Both the position numbers and the translations under genes were made by a program. The notes under the pieces were generated by a model. That model was not told the origin of the DNA. It did no database searches and was given only the letters and a program-made list of their open reading frames with translations. Positions 1-9,325 of a DNA stretch of 64,000 bases are shown here, in pieces. This DNA is from Stropharia rugosoannulata. Taxonomy: Eukaryota; Basidiomycota; Agaricomycetes; Agaricales; Strophariaceae. The first letter of the stretch is position 1, and every line of letters begins with the position of its first letter. Location of the stretch: NCBI GenBank assembly GCA_028532985.1, contig JANCIK010000007.1, forward strand, positions 2,170,001 to 2,234,000. The letters are read 5' to 3'.

Positions 1-420
1 ATCATGCGGATTGGCATCTGGTTGAATATTCTGTTGTTAACTTCTTCAACTAACTCGCTTGGAAATGCTATAGAGATTTTTAATTAGGTGAAAACATGCA
101 AGTGAAACGACACACCATATTCAATTGGATACGGATACAAATCTACCAGATTGGATAAAAGCAAAAATTCCTCCTCGGAGTTCGGAATTGACTCTTTTGG
201 TAGCGTCTGATTTACTGGAGATATTTATGTCAGCAGCGGGCATCGTCCAGATAATAAACATACTACCTTCTTGCGCATCAGCTGTACCCTTCCCTTCGGA
301 ATCGACGACTAATTTTATGAAGTTGCTCAGCGTCTTCAACAGGTGTTGCCCCTCGGAAGACGCACACAAGCGGGTAATATCTGCGTCTGAATGCCATCAT
401 TTTGTCAACCTCTACTAAGA
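1..420 (-). CDS. HET-type gene, copy A, 5' portion (runs off the left edge)
   Basis: The reverse strand encodes a stretch closely matching the N-terminal part of the HET-type gene at 36996-38958. Shared words include FIKLVVDSE/FINLVVDSE, FIIWTMPAAD and NISSK. At the very left edge the reverse strand reads into the same Met-Pro-Ile-Arg-Met segment that opens the HET region of the other copy (37381), so the HET domain itself should lie outside the window. Copy A stays open past NISSK (AAA TCA), where copy B has AAA TGA, so that codon is either intronic or a lesion in copy B. The N-terminal segment matches no domain I know. The start codon is not resolved. The exon border before the HET part is also unresolved. 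Confidence 0.5.
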
Positions 421-1385
421 ATGTGCCAGCCACATTGTCCTCACTTGGTGCAGTAGGTCTGATGACCCCAATCAGACTTGCCAAAAGAGCTAACTCGCGT
501 GTATTGATGTCTATTCGTTGCTCTTAGCTTTATAGGTATATTGCGATCTTCCATCAATGCATGTCATTTTACCTGCTGATTCCAGGTGCGAGGAACCCGG
601 TGATTCTATTCACCGTGGAGGTTAAGATCTGCCCGTGGAGGTGTTGTAACGCAGTCTACTCACCTTGACCTGGAGTTAGGGACTGCATACTAGAAGTCAT
701 TGAGTTACACTGCAGCGATTTCAAAGTATCTGAGAATGGGGATGCAACATGTGACCATCATGGACGGGGTTCCTTTATACACATTTCAGAATGCTCTATT
801 CATGGTACATCAGAGTCAGACAAATTTGGATACATCGAGGTTTTGATCACACATGCGGCGCCGGTGCTGTGCTTCTCTCAACAGTTAAACAGACATTTTT
901 ACTCAAATACAAGAACTGCTTTTCTTTTCTGTAGGAATAACAGAGAATGCAACGACATGAGTCAGTACCAAGTTACTATACGGAACCTGATACAGAAAAT
1001 ACTAAGTAGTCTATGCCAGGGATATCACGTCAAGTGGGCCGGCGTACCCAAATAGCACAGTACTGCGTGGGCTTCGGCTTGGGCATAGGGTATGCTGTGT
1101 TTATCAATACCGGCCAGCCACTGGCTATTATGAGAGGTAGGCGGCTGTGATTGGCTGGGACACTTGAGACAGCGGTACATGCAGGAAGTCAGGCTGGTGC
1201 ATATAGACATTATCTCACTATAGCGGGCTCGGCCTCATTATTAATATTCAATGCTACTTCTCCCAAAACCGTCCGGGAATCTGGAGTGTGTGCGCCTTCG
1301 TAGAACTACTGATTGAAAACTTGAATAGAATCAAGTTTTTTCGACATTCTGACTAATACAGAATATTTATTATTGGTTGTGATTA
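1..1385 (-). repeat. Inverted duplication arm A of the HET locus (partner 35470-37400)
   Basis: The reverse complement of this stretch aligns through the 5' flank, leader and first coding part of the HET gene at 35470-37400. Landmarks are the CACAGCACCGGCGCCGCATG block (rc near 850-875; plus near 36535-36555) and the TTCTACG..GCGCACACACTC..AGATTCCCGGACG block (rc near 1270-1305; plus near 35563-35597). Partner B carries about 550 extra bases (about 35640-36190) absent here, which hold another dispersed repeat. The two arms are diverged by scattered substitutions, so the duplication is not recent. The arms face each other across about 34 kb. Confidence 0.85.
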
Positions 1386-2131
1386 GGGCTGAGGCTCGGG
1401 AGACGGGGGCGGAAGGCGGGACGAGGAACGAGAATGCTTGGCAAGGCTCAGTGCTCACAGTGCTGTGGGGCAACTGCAAAGCAACTGTGGGGTATGCGAC
1501 GTGCGGCGATGCCTGCTGGCAGGGGAGGTAGGCGGCAGCTAGGGAAGGTAGTGGTAACTAAGGGAGTTGGAAGGTGGCAGTGGACTGGGACTGGCAGTTG
1601 GCTGGGGCACGTCAGATGGCGGTGTATGTAGATATAGCCAGTCAGTCTGGCATATGTGGCAGACATCTTCCTGGAGCGCTTTTGCTTGGGCCCATTGGTA
1701 TTAATGTGATCTGTACCCAAGCTGGACAACGGGTAATGCAAACGAGCGCGGAGCGCAGAGCACATGGCGAAGGGCGCCGGTGCCTGTGCTGGTGTTAAGG
1801 CCCTATGGTACTGCTGGGGAGCGAGTGGTGATGACTGTCCTAACTATGACTGCCGTGCACTTTTAGCAGATGTCCATATGAAGGGAAAGAAAGGGAAGAC
1901 AGGTACAAGGAGCCCCAGAGGAGTACTTGTTTAGTCTGCAGAAGACGGGTGCTCACTGCTGTGATATTAGCGCTGGAAGCAGACGGGGGATGGTTGCTGG
2001 CTCAAGCGGCATTGATGTTGTGATGTACAGGTACGGATGCCCGCAACCTGACCCCATGTATTGCTTTGACTTGAATACCTCTTCACATTGTAGTCTGACC
2101 GGCGATCTCATTCGACATGCGATGCAGAATA
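1386..2131. other. Gene-poor sequence with a dispersed repeat
   Basis: No convincing coding exon. Short open frames here lack any family signature and their codon use drifts. The useful content is the repeat at 1827-2000, listed separately. Confidence 0.5.
1827..2000 (+). repeat. Dispersed direct repeat, partner 32436-32605
   Basis: Shares long matching blocks with 32436-32605 in the same orientation: GCACTTTTAGC, TGAAGGGAAAG, AGACGACGGGTGCTCACT-like and GGAAGC.GACGGGGGAT. In the right-hand copy the match continues into a CGGCTCGAGCG block. In the left part of the window that block occurs only at 4257 onward, so the left copy has been interrupted by about 2.2 kb that includes the 2132-3174 element. 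Confidence 0.75.
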
Positions 2132-3174
2132 CTGTACCATTTCGAATGGTTCGTCCAGGGGGGGGGACATGGGACACCGTGGACTATGGTGAGTTATTTG
2201 CACCATATTCTCACGCGCCCCCCCGGACTGATCTGAGTGCCCGCCCCCCAACTCAGAGGGCCTTAACTTATGGGTCGGCAGATAATTGCTTCAAATGGTT
2301 CCTATTGTGTAAGCATTGGATAATATCGACTCTAAATGTATTTTGTAGCATTTTTTTACTGTCTAATTTCGAATTATTGATGTAAGGCAGTCACAACATA
2401 TAATCCGATTTCTGCCTAGATTCTGGAGTACTTTTAAGTATATTATATATAAATAATAGATATAATACATATACTGTTGGAATCAAGTGAGGAAGACACT
2501 ATATTCCCTGTAAATTCTGTATAAACTTGCTTGTTGTTGCAGCATCAGGAAATTGTCCTGGTCATTCTGCTTATTATCATTGATTTGTTTCAAGTAAAAC
2601 ACACATAACTAGGTTATCCCTTATCTATATACACTTATATGACATTGAAACCACATATTCAAATTTGTTGCTCTGAGTCGGGGCAGGCAAACTTGAATGT
2701 CGGGGGGGAAATCAGGCGTGGGAAATCATCAGCCTCGGAATGATGGCAGTGAAAATCGAGTGAATATTGAGCGAATACATATAATGTCATTGAGAATTTC
2801 ACGAAGGGGGTTAGAAATATAAGCATGCTTGTGTACTTAAGTGATCCTTGCAAAGTATGGCGCGATGGAAAGTGGTCTGGCTTGCCAAGTTGGGGGGCGG
2901 GGGCGCGTGAGAATATGGTGCAAATAACTCACCATAGTGGACGAAATTTTTGCCCCGCCACTTTTGGAAGGACCCGGGACAACCCAAAAATTTCGTCCAA
3001 AAAATTTCGTCCAGCAAGTTTTTTGTAGGGTTAAGCCAGTTTTTGGAGTATGGTCTCAGCCAATTTCAAAAAATTCTTCGTGCACTGGGCTTGGGACACG
3101 GGACAAAGCACCGATTTCGTCCACGTACATGGCCCTTGGGACATGGGACGGACGAACCATTTAAAATGGTACAG
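2132..3174. mobile_element. Tc1/mariner-like non-autonomous element, 1043 bp
   Basis: The ends are near-perfect inverted repeats. The left end at 2132 reads CTGTACCATTTCGAATGGTT and continues CGTCC; the right end (rc of 3174) reads CTGTACCATTTTAAATGGTT and continues CGTCC. Both are flanked by TA (2130-2131 and 3175-3176), the target duplication expected of the Tc1/mariner superfamily. A second inner inverted pair lies at about 2186-2235 and 2888-2940 (TGAGTTATTTGCACCATATT). It sits nearer the left end than the right, so the left arm has lost, or the right gained, about 180 bp. No transposase frame is present. The interior is AT-rich. Confidence 0.85.
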
Positions 3175-3176
3175 TA

Positions 3177-4984
3177 GGTTTAAGGCGGGATGCAGATGGA
3201 CAGGGTATACAAAGTAAGTCAAAGGTCAATACCAAATGAAATAAATCTCACTTGACACATCTCCCTGGCACGGCACTACAACCGGGCGCATAAACAATCT
3301 GGTGGACGTGCAGACCGGCTTACAGTAACACAAAGGATAAATATTAAATAAATACTAACATGCCTGTATCCATGTCCTTGTGAACTGTGAGTAGGCTTAT
3401 CACACCTTTGGTAATGGTGAGTATGAATGCATGATCAAGCATGCAAAGCTCACCCACCTGTGCATCTCGTTCACGGGCATGTACGTCGTCCTTGCAGACC
3501 AAGAGCACCGCTGACAATGTCGCATGACTTACTCCCGTGTTGTGCGGCGCAGTGAGTCCGAGCAGACATGAGTGGTTCTCAGCGCTGGGAGGCCCTAAAT
3601 GCCTAACGAGTAAGTGAGTTGACCAGAAAACTACACGGTCCATGGAACAAAAACTGACTCGATGCAGTCCTTCCTGTGTACGGCACCCAGCGGATCTGTG
3701 TTGCCTGGGGGTGTCATGTACGGGGGGCCAGACATACATTCTCGTGCCTCGACCTATGCAGTGCAGACCGCGACGGCGGGCTGGCCAATGCAACCGTCAA
3801 CTTACAAGTAAGTAGTCATTCTTGTTTTAAGATGCAGTGAATTATTGCACGGCTCCGCATCTGCATAGTGCATCGTGCGCCGTGAGCGAGAGGGCCGTAG
3901 AGTAGCAATGACTCGGCAACTGTAGCGGCAACTTGCTGCATCCGGCCCGGCCCACACCCTCCCACATGGACCAGCTCTGTTGGCCTCGTCTTTTGCTGCT
4001 GTCCCTCTTCCTTCTCCGCTGCCTTCCCCTACGCCCGGGCCTCGATCTTTGCTTCCCCCCAGCCTGACGTTCACCCCGGACTCTGCGCAGACATACAGCT
4101 TCCAGCATTGTATCTCCGCGCTGGCACGTAGGGTCAAGGTGGAGAGCGGGGGGTCGACGTGGAGGATCACGGGGAGGCCCGAGATGGAGGGTGCGCGGGG
4201 ACAACGGCATGTGGACTGGGACGACGGCGAGTGCTGCGGAGCGTGGGGACGGCGGGTGTTCGTCTCGCGGCTCGATCGCGGTCCGAGGAAGTCAGGACTC
4301 AGCGGCAGGGCAGCCTCTGAAGATCTGGATTCTGAAGGCGCAGAAGGTGCTGGGATAAGTCTAGGGTCGTGGTTCTGCTGATTCGTGAACGAGTAGGGGA
4401 ACGAGTACTGTTTCTGTGCATTCCCGCAGCCCTCGGAGCCCGTCCCATTGGCTTGACTGGGGCAAGTACCAAGTATGGCCCTCTCCCTTCCCATGCACGC
4501 AGTCCATCCACACCGCACGTTTCCTCTACATCTGTGCGTCCATGCGCTGACTCAGCGGCTGCAGCGGCTGCCGATTGTGATGCGGCCCGGCACGGTCTCT
4601 TGAAGATCAATACTGAAGCCATCACCTCAGGCAACACCCGCACCTGCCCTTTAGGTACGGTTGAATGACCGGATCATGACCACCGAAATGACATCTCATC
4701 GCGCGCCCTCCCTACTGAACCATCGTATACGGATGCTCCCTCCCCAAAATATTCTCGTAGGATTTCCACTTTTTGTATTGCCCTTCCCATTTCTCTATGT
4801 TATATATGTATGAAGGTCCTTGTCTGCGTTATTTTAGCATGGAAAATATTGTATTCCAAAACTGGTGCTTAGTCATGTTTTTCTAGAAAAGTATTACTTA
4901 AACAACCCGGGACCGGTCTCCCGGCGCCCAGGCCTTGGCGCTCGGGCCTTTCTATTTTTGCTTGCCAGCTGTTTACGACTACAT
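3177..4984. other. Gene-poor repeats upstream of the KDZ gene
   Basis: No exon could be supported. A stretch at about 4257-4560 (CGGCTCGATCG..GGTCCGAGGAAG, then CTCGGAGCCCGTCCCATTGG) is a direct repeat of 32605-32840 and 33480-33700. The 240 bp before 4985 are AT-rich with a TTATATATGTATGA stretch near 4800 that could serve as a promoter for the KDZ gene, but it is not close enough to a mapped start to call. Confidence 0.45.
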
Positions 4985-5975
4985 ATGTTTCGGCAGCAAA
5001 ACTACTCCCGACATCGCTCTTCCCAGCGTGCTGCCAACACCGGCCTAGGTGTTCATGTTGTCAGTCCCCAGAAACGTCCGCCTAAGAGAAAAACAGCACA
5101 GCCGGCCATCAATTTCCTTGACTCGCAGACGAAACGACGTAAACTTGAAGACGACCTCGATAATCTTCTGTCCTCCAATACCCCTTCGACTACTCTGGGC
5201 AACCCATTATGCGTCGAAAGTACTGCCCCCCTGGTTGACGACAGTGCGAACGCGGCGTCTAGCATAACCGACTCTGAAAGCAACTGGGTAGATGTGGTTG
5301 AGGATGAGGCTGTTCCACCACAACCACCAAACGTTCCATTTACAAGACGTACCACACCCAACGAAGCCGCGCTGAAACTATATTCAAAGTGGAATGCCTT
5401 GCTTCCAACTCTTATTGAACCGCTATTGAACTATGTCACCCAATCAATCGCTAAACCAATTAGACCCGTCGGCGACAACCTACGAGGAGTCTGCGCAGGC
5501 TGTACTGGTTATATCTTTGAGAAGAAGAGGATTCTATGTCTATATTTTGACCGTACGTTTGCCCTTGTATCTAGCTCATGCTCCTTTTCACTAGTCATAG
5601 ATTTCAAGTCCGTAAATATCGAATATTGCTCTTGTAAACATATTGGCGATACACTCGTACGCAACGGCTGATTCCCGACGGCACCCAGCCAGGTCCGCAT
5701 GGCCATTTCCATCGATTTTCTTGACTTCTATGGGGCTATTTTTGAACGCTCTTGTGATGCTGTAAACGCAATGGCAGCTGCCCTCAACACATTTTATATT
5801 CGACGAGGTTTTTATCTTTTGAATGCGAAGGTAAGACCGCAAACCCTCTCCAAGTAACTTATTTGCTTATAATCGTGACTGCAGAATGAACGTTATAGGG
5901 AACCCTTCCGTCGTGGCCTCGGCTATGCGGCTCAGTGGCTTGATAACTTGAAAGTCTTAGTAGAAATGCGCACGG
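4985..5975 (+). pseudogene. CxC1-type KDZ transposase, N-terminal half (rest at 59145-55594, minus)
   Basis: Starts at ATG 4985 (MFRQQNYSRHRSSQ) with a basic, low-complexity N-terminus (RPPKRKTAQ, TKRRKL). A CxC1 cysteine cluster follows: VCAGCTGY, then IEYCSC, FPTAPSQVRMAISIDFLDFY and FERSCDAVNAMAAAL, the block typical of CxC1 clusters attached to KDZ (Kyakuja-Dileera-Zisupton) transposases. Likely introns are about 5550-5603 and 5831-5884. An in-frame TGA at 5669-5671 interrupts the cluster (RNG-stop-FPTAP). The gene is then cut at 5975 by the LTR. Its last codons (LKVLVEMRT) continue in frame at 59145 on the other strand (ESLLEQADDYL). KDZ proteins are DDE-type cut-and-paste transposases. 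Confidence 0.85.
5972..5975 (+). repeat. Target-site duplication ACGG, left copy
   Basis: ACGG lies directly before the LTR start TGACAGGG. The reverse strand at 59145-59142 also reads ACGG directly after the end of the other LTR copy. The match, with KDZ frame continuity across it, marks the two LTR copies as the two ends of one insertion. Confidence 0.85.
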
Positions 5976-7192
5976 TGACAGGGCTGCTTTTTGGCTACGG
6001 GTGTAAACAGTCAGAAGGCCCGTTAGTGGGATAGCTGCGCGCGGGAAACACAGAGAGACTAGAGTTGAGCCTGCCTCGTAGTCTATAGCTATCAGCGCGC
6101 GAGCATCATGACTATAAGCGCCTGCGCGCTCCGTATCGCGAGAGGGATTGGTCAGCGAGCTGCACAGTCTAAAAAGTGCATAGTTTGACCATCCGTGCAA
6201 GCGATCAGGTGTGCGTAGAACGGTTAAGCACCGGCCAAGTGCAGTGTGAGTACAGCTGAGCGAGTACCAAGGGCGGTGTGAAGGGCTGTGCGTGCATCTC
6301 ATGTGCGCGCATCGCAAAGGCAGAATTTGCCTAAGTCCACACATCATGTGACCGTGGCGGCGCGCATCAAAAGACGCGCAAAAGCCCGAGGGAACGACCG
6401 ACATGCGCGCAGCGAGTGCCAAGGGATCAGGACACTCGAAGGGAAGCCCGGATGCGATGCGCGGACCTTTGGCCGCGCGTTGCTAGTATTTACTTTACCT
6501 TATTATTAGTACACATGCGCGCATTGCATATAAACCTGTATCCTTGTCTATAGTAATCCAAGCAATTGTCTACCCACTAGATCTGTGTGCTGGGTTCTGT
6601 CCCAGGCCGTCAGCGGGCTGTGTTTAGCTTTTGTTAGGGTTTTAACTGTGAAGTGTTTGTGAATCATAGGAGTTTTGGATAGCTTCTGACCACCGGGTCA
6701 TTTGGAGAGCTCAGTGAGGAGTCAGTACAACCGTGTATGGAAACTCGCACTGTAGTGTTTAGACTGTGAGACTGCACCGCCGGGTGAAAGACTTTGGAGA
6801 GTCTTGGATTATTGGACTTTGGAGAGTCTGCACATTGTACGAGGTCACCGGACCCGGAAGTGCGCGCAGCGAAGCCGTTCGCTAAAAACAACTTATTTCA
6901 TTTATCATTTTGCTTTGCGCACGCCACTAGCAACCGGGCTCTATCCGAGATTTACTAGAATTAAACCCCTCCTTACAAACGAACTTGCAGGCACTACTTG
7001 CTATTACAAAGACTAGAGGACACGAGGTGCGTGCATCGCACGCCCAGAACGGGAACCAGAGCAGAGCATAGATTATACTAGCCATTTAGTTGAGGGCGTT
7101 CGCTCGATCTAAGGGATAGGATCTCGCTCCGCTGGGTGTGTGTGTGTGTTGTGTTTCGCGATTTCGAGTCTAGCTACGCAGTAGACCTCACA
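5976..7192 (+). repeat. 5' LTR, 1217 bp
   Basis: Begins TGACAGGG and ends GACCTCACA (TG..CA). It has exactly the same length as the inverted copy at 59146-60362. I found three differences between the copies in the first 350 bp, all transitions (ACCCGTTAG/CCCATTAG, GTGCAAGCG/GTGCGAGCG, TGTGCGTGC/TGTGCATGC); the rest was compared only in blocks and matched. The LTR ends with a short GT run (about 7137-7149) before TTTCGCGATTTCGAG. Several TGCGCGCA palindromes are inside (6304, 6404, 6516, 6861). Confidence 0.92.
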
Positions 7193-7194
7193 TC

Positions 7195-7213
7195 TGGAGC
7201 CCACCGCGAGGGG
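7195..7213 (+). promoter_or_regulatory. tRNA primer-binding site of the outer element
   Basis: TGGAGCCCACCGCGAGGGG starts two bases after the LTR. TGG is the complement of the CCA end of a tRNA. The same 19 bases occur four bases after the nested element's 5' LTR at 9887. I did not identify the tRNA. Confidence 0.75.
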
Positions 7214-7271
7214 AAGGTTCAGAAATCTCACTTAGTGTTTCGGGAACTACGGCTTGCGCCTATTACAATAA

Positions 7272-9320
7272 ATTACAAAAATTTCAAATAAAACAGGGAC
7301 GAGTAATAAGCGAGGCAAATTTCCTGCGCCTTCATCGCTCGCCGAGCCAGAAGAAACCAGACCATCCTTTGGAACGGTGCCTTCACGCGAGAGAACCACG
7401 AGGAGCAAGAAAGACGCTGAGCTGGTAGAGCCGTTGGTAATTACACCGACGAGAGACAGAAAAGCAAAGAAAAGAGCGCGGGAGGAAGCGCAGTTGCAGA
7501 TTGAGACTCAGGGATTAGCGCAGCGCATTCCAGGTGCGCTCACCGAAAGCGACTCGGAATTAAGAGTAGGGACTAGTGGATTTTGGGGACCACCATCTGG
7601 CATTGAATCAGAAGGCCAATTAGTGGACGGTGATATTACCCTTGAAACCACACCATTTGGTACTTCTGATAGCCAAGCTACCCAAGACACCCCTCCTCCA
7701 TTCTCGGAAGTATTTGGGACTGCTAAGACATCCGCGCAGCGCACGGCGGAAAATAGCGAAAGTGAGGCAGAGCGCGTAGCGAGAGATATATTTGAAGGAG
7801 ACTTGTCAGATCTTTCAGAAAGCGAACCCCCACGAGAACCAGAAACTATGCCTAAGGATATGTCCATGCCAGTACGCGGTGCGCGCGGCGCGCCGAGCTT
7901 CGATCCTGCTGCAGAGCGCGATGAGCTGCCGCGGTACTTTGAGGACCTGGAGGATTGGTTTAAGCGCGCGGAGGTGACGGAGGACGATGAAAAGAGGGGA
8001 TATGTAATAAAGTATGTACCCATGCAGACGGCGGAGGAGTGGAAGAATTTACCAGGTTATGATACCAAGGGGTACGCGGAGCTCAAGAAAATGATTCTCA
8101 ACGAGTACCCGGAGGTGATCAGCATTCAGACAGGGTCCATCGCACGGCTCAAGAAGCTCTGCAAGGAGAATCAGCGCATCTCGGAGGAAGACCTCCAGGT
8201 GTTGCTGGACTTCAAGCGAGCATTCTTGGCCGAGGCAGCTAAGCTCACGAAGGCGCCTACCCTGCTCGCGAATCATACCTTGGTAACTTACTTCACCAAT
8301 AGTCTCACTGCGGGGTTCAGGGATCGATTGTTTAATAAACTGGACATTGATTATACGACGCGCGCATCGTTCGACAAGTTCTTGACTGAGCGCAATATAC
8401 AGTTCACCGCACCTACTGGGGTGACGGTAGAAGCGCGCACCGAGGACATGTACCCTCTCAAACAAGTAGCCGAGATGGCGGAACAAATGGCCCGCACCAA
8501 GAACCCAAGCACTACACTGAGCCTAGGGCGCGATAGCACTGATGGACTTATGCCGGTGCCCGCCATCAAGACTGAGGCTGCGGATGTTAGTTCGCTGCGC
8601 GGAGAGATTGAGGACCTGAAAGGGTTCGTCGCCTCCTTCAAGGATACCTTATCGTTAGTAGAGAAGACGGTGGCAAAGTCAAAGGAGTCGAGTAAGAAGG
8701 AATTAGAGGACATTATTCGCAATGTCATGGCTGCGCGCGCCGCACCGATGTCGGTGCCTGTACAACCAGTAGCCCCCATGATGCCCATGAGCGCACCAGG
8801 TTTCGGTGGACCGCCGCCTAGGCCTTTCCAATACCAACAATGCCCGGAGCCCCGTTGCTTCTACTGCAAGCAGACGGGACATGTGGTTGCTGAGTGCATC
8901 GTACGACAGCAAGACTTGTCAGCTGGAAGGATTGTCATCACAGAGGTGGGGTGCTTACAGCTACCCAATGGGTCATCAATACCTTGGGACCCTTCGCGCA
9001 CGATTAAAGAACGCGTCGATGAATGGCATAAGAAGAACGGACAGCCCGCGCAGCAAGCGTATATGGCACCCGTCCATCCCTCGTACATGGGTATACCTCC
9101 TAGCATGGTATACTTGCAGATGTACCAACCGGCCAGTTCCTTGGACGAGACCTATGAGGAGCAGATACGCGCACTTCAGCAAGAGCTGGAGAGTAAGAAG
9201 GCGTTCCTGAAGGAGCGCGCATCGGCGAAGACGCCTGAGGAAGTGATAGAGGAACAGCGCCAGTTAATAGCGACTATGAAAGCCGAACGCGACGCTGCGC
9301 TCAGTCAGGGTTTCGATTGA
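7272..9320 (+). CDS. gag: Gag of the outer LTR retrotransposon
   Basis: The frame is open from 7272 to TGA 9318-9320. The likely start is codon 7377 (GTG CCT TCA CGC, reading as M/V-P-S-R-E-R); no in-frame ATG occurs until 7849, so the original ATG may have become GTG or a non-AUG start is used. The N-terminal 150 residues are charged and low-complexity. A capsid-like block follows (YFEDLEDWFKRAE, then YVIKYVPMQTAEEW). A coiled-coil-prone segment (about residues 400-450) leads to a canonical CX2CX4HX4C zinc knuckle (CFYCKQTGHVVAEC, about residue 493) that binds the RNA genome. About 648 residues from 7377. The protease frame starts at ATG 9326, in the -1 frame relative to gag and only 5 nt after its stop. 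Confidence 0.85.
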   Translation: MTKISNKTGTSNKRGKFPAPSSLAEPEETRPSFGTVPSRERTTRSKKDAELVEPLVITPTRDRKAKKRAREEAQLQIETQGLAQRIPGALTESDSELRVGTSGFWGPPSGIESEGQLVDGDITLETTPFGTSDSQATQDTPPPFSEVFGTAKTSAQRTAENSESEAERVARDIFEGDLSDLSESEPPREPETMPKDMSMPVRGARGAPSFDPAAERDELPRYFEDLEDWFKRAEVTEDDEKRGYVIKYVPMQTAEEWKNLPGYDTKGYAELKKMILNEYPEVISIQTGSIARLKKLCKENQRISEEDLQVLLDFKRAFLAEAAKLTKAPTLLANHTLVTYFTNSLTAGFRDRLFNKLDIDYTTRASFDKFLTERNIQFTAPTGVTVEARTEDMYPLKQVAEMAEQMARTKNPSTTLSLGRDSTDGLMPVPAIKTEAADVSSLRGEIEDLKGFVASFKDTLSLVEKTVAKSKESSKKELEDIIRNVMAARAAPMSVPVQPVAPMMPMSAPGFGGPPPRPFQYQQCPEPRCFYCKQTGHVVAECIVRQQDLSAGRIVITEVGCLQLPNGSSIPWDPSRTIKERVDEWHKKNGQPAQQAYMAPVHPSYMGIPPSMVYLQMYQPASSLDETYEEQIRALQQELESKKAFLKERASAKTPEEVIEEQRQLIATMKAERDAALSQGFD

Positions 9321-9325
9321 GTCTG

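Noticed and set aside
3802..4518. 238-codon minus-strand frame
   Set aside because: Overlaps an R2 repeat block, has low-complexity composition, and the frame is not kept in the other R2 copies.
5859..6422. A 187-codon minus-strand open frame
   Set aside because: Lies inside the LTR and repeats in the other LTR copy with only substitutions; no domain. It is an accident of LTR composition.
6804..7016. A 70-codon frame present twice in the window
   Set aside because: Duplicate only because the LTR is duplicated; no sign of coding selection.
5976..7192. Solo LTR at 5976 and an independent solo LTR at 59146
   Set aside because: Each has interior on one side (PBS and gag; PPT and hairpin), and the TSD plus KDZ frame tie them together.
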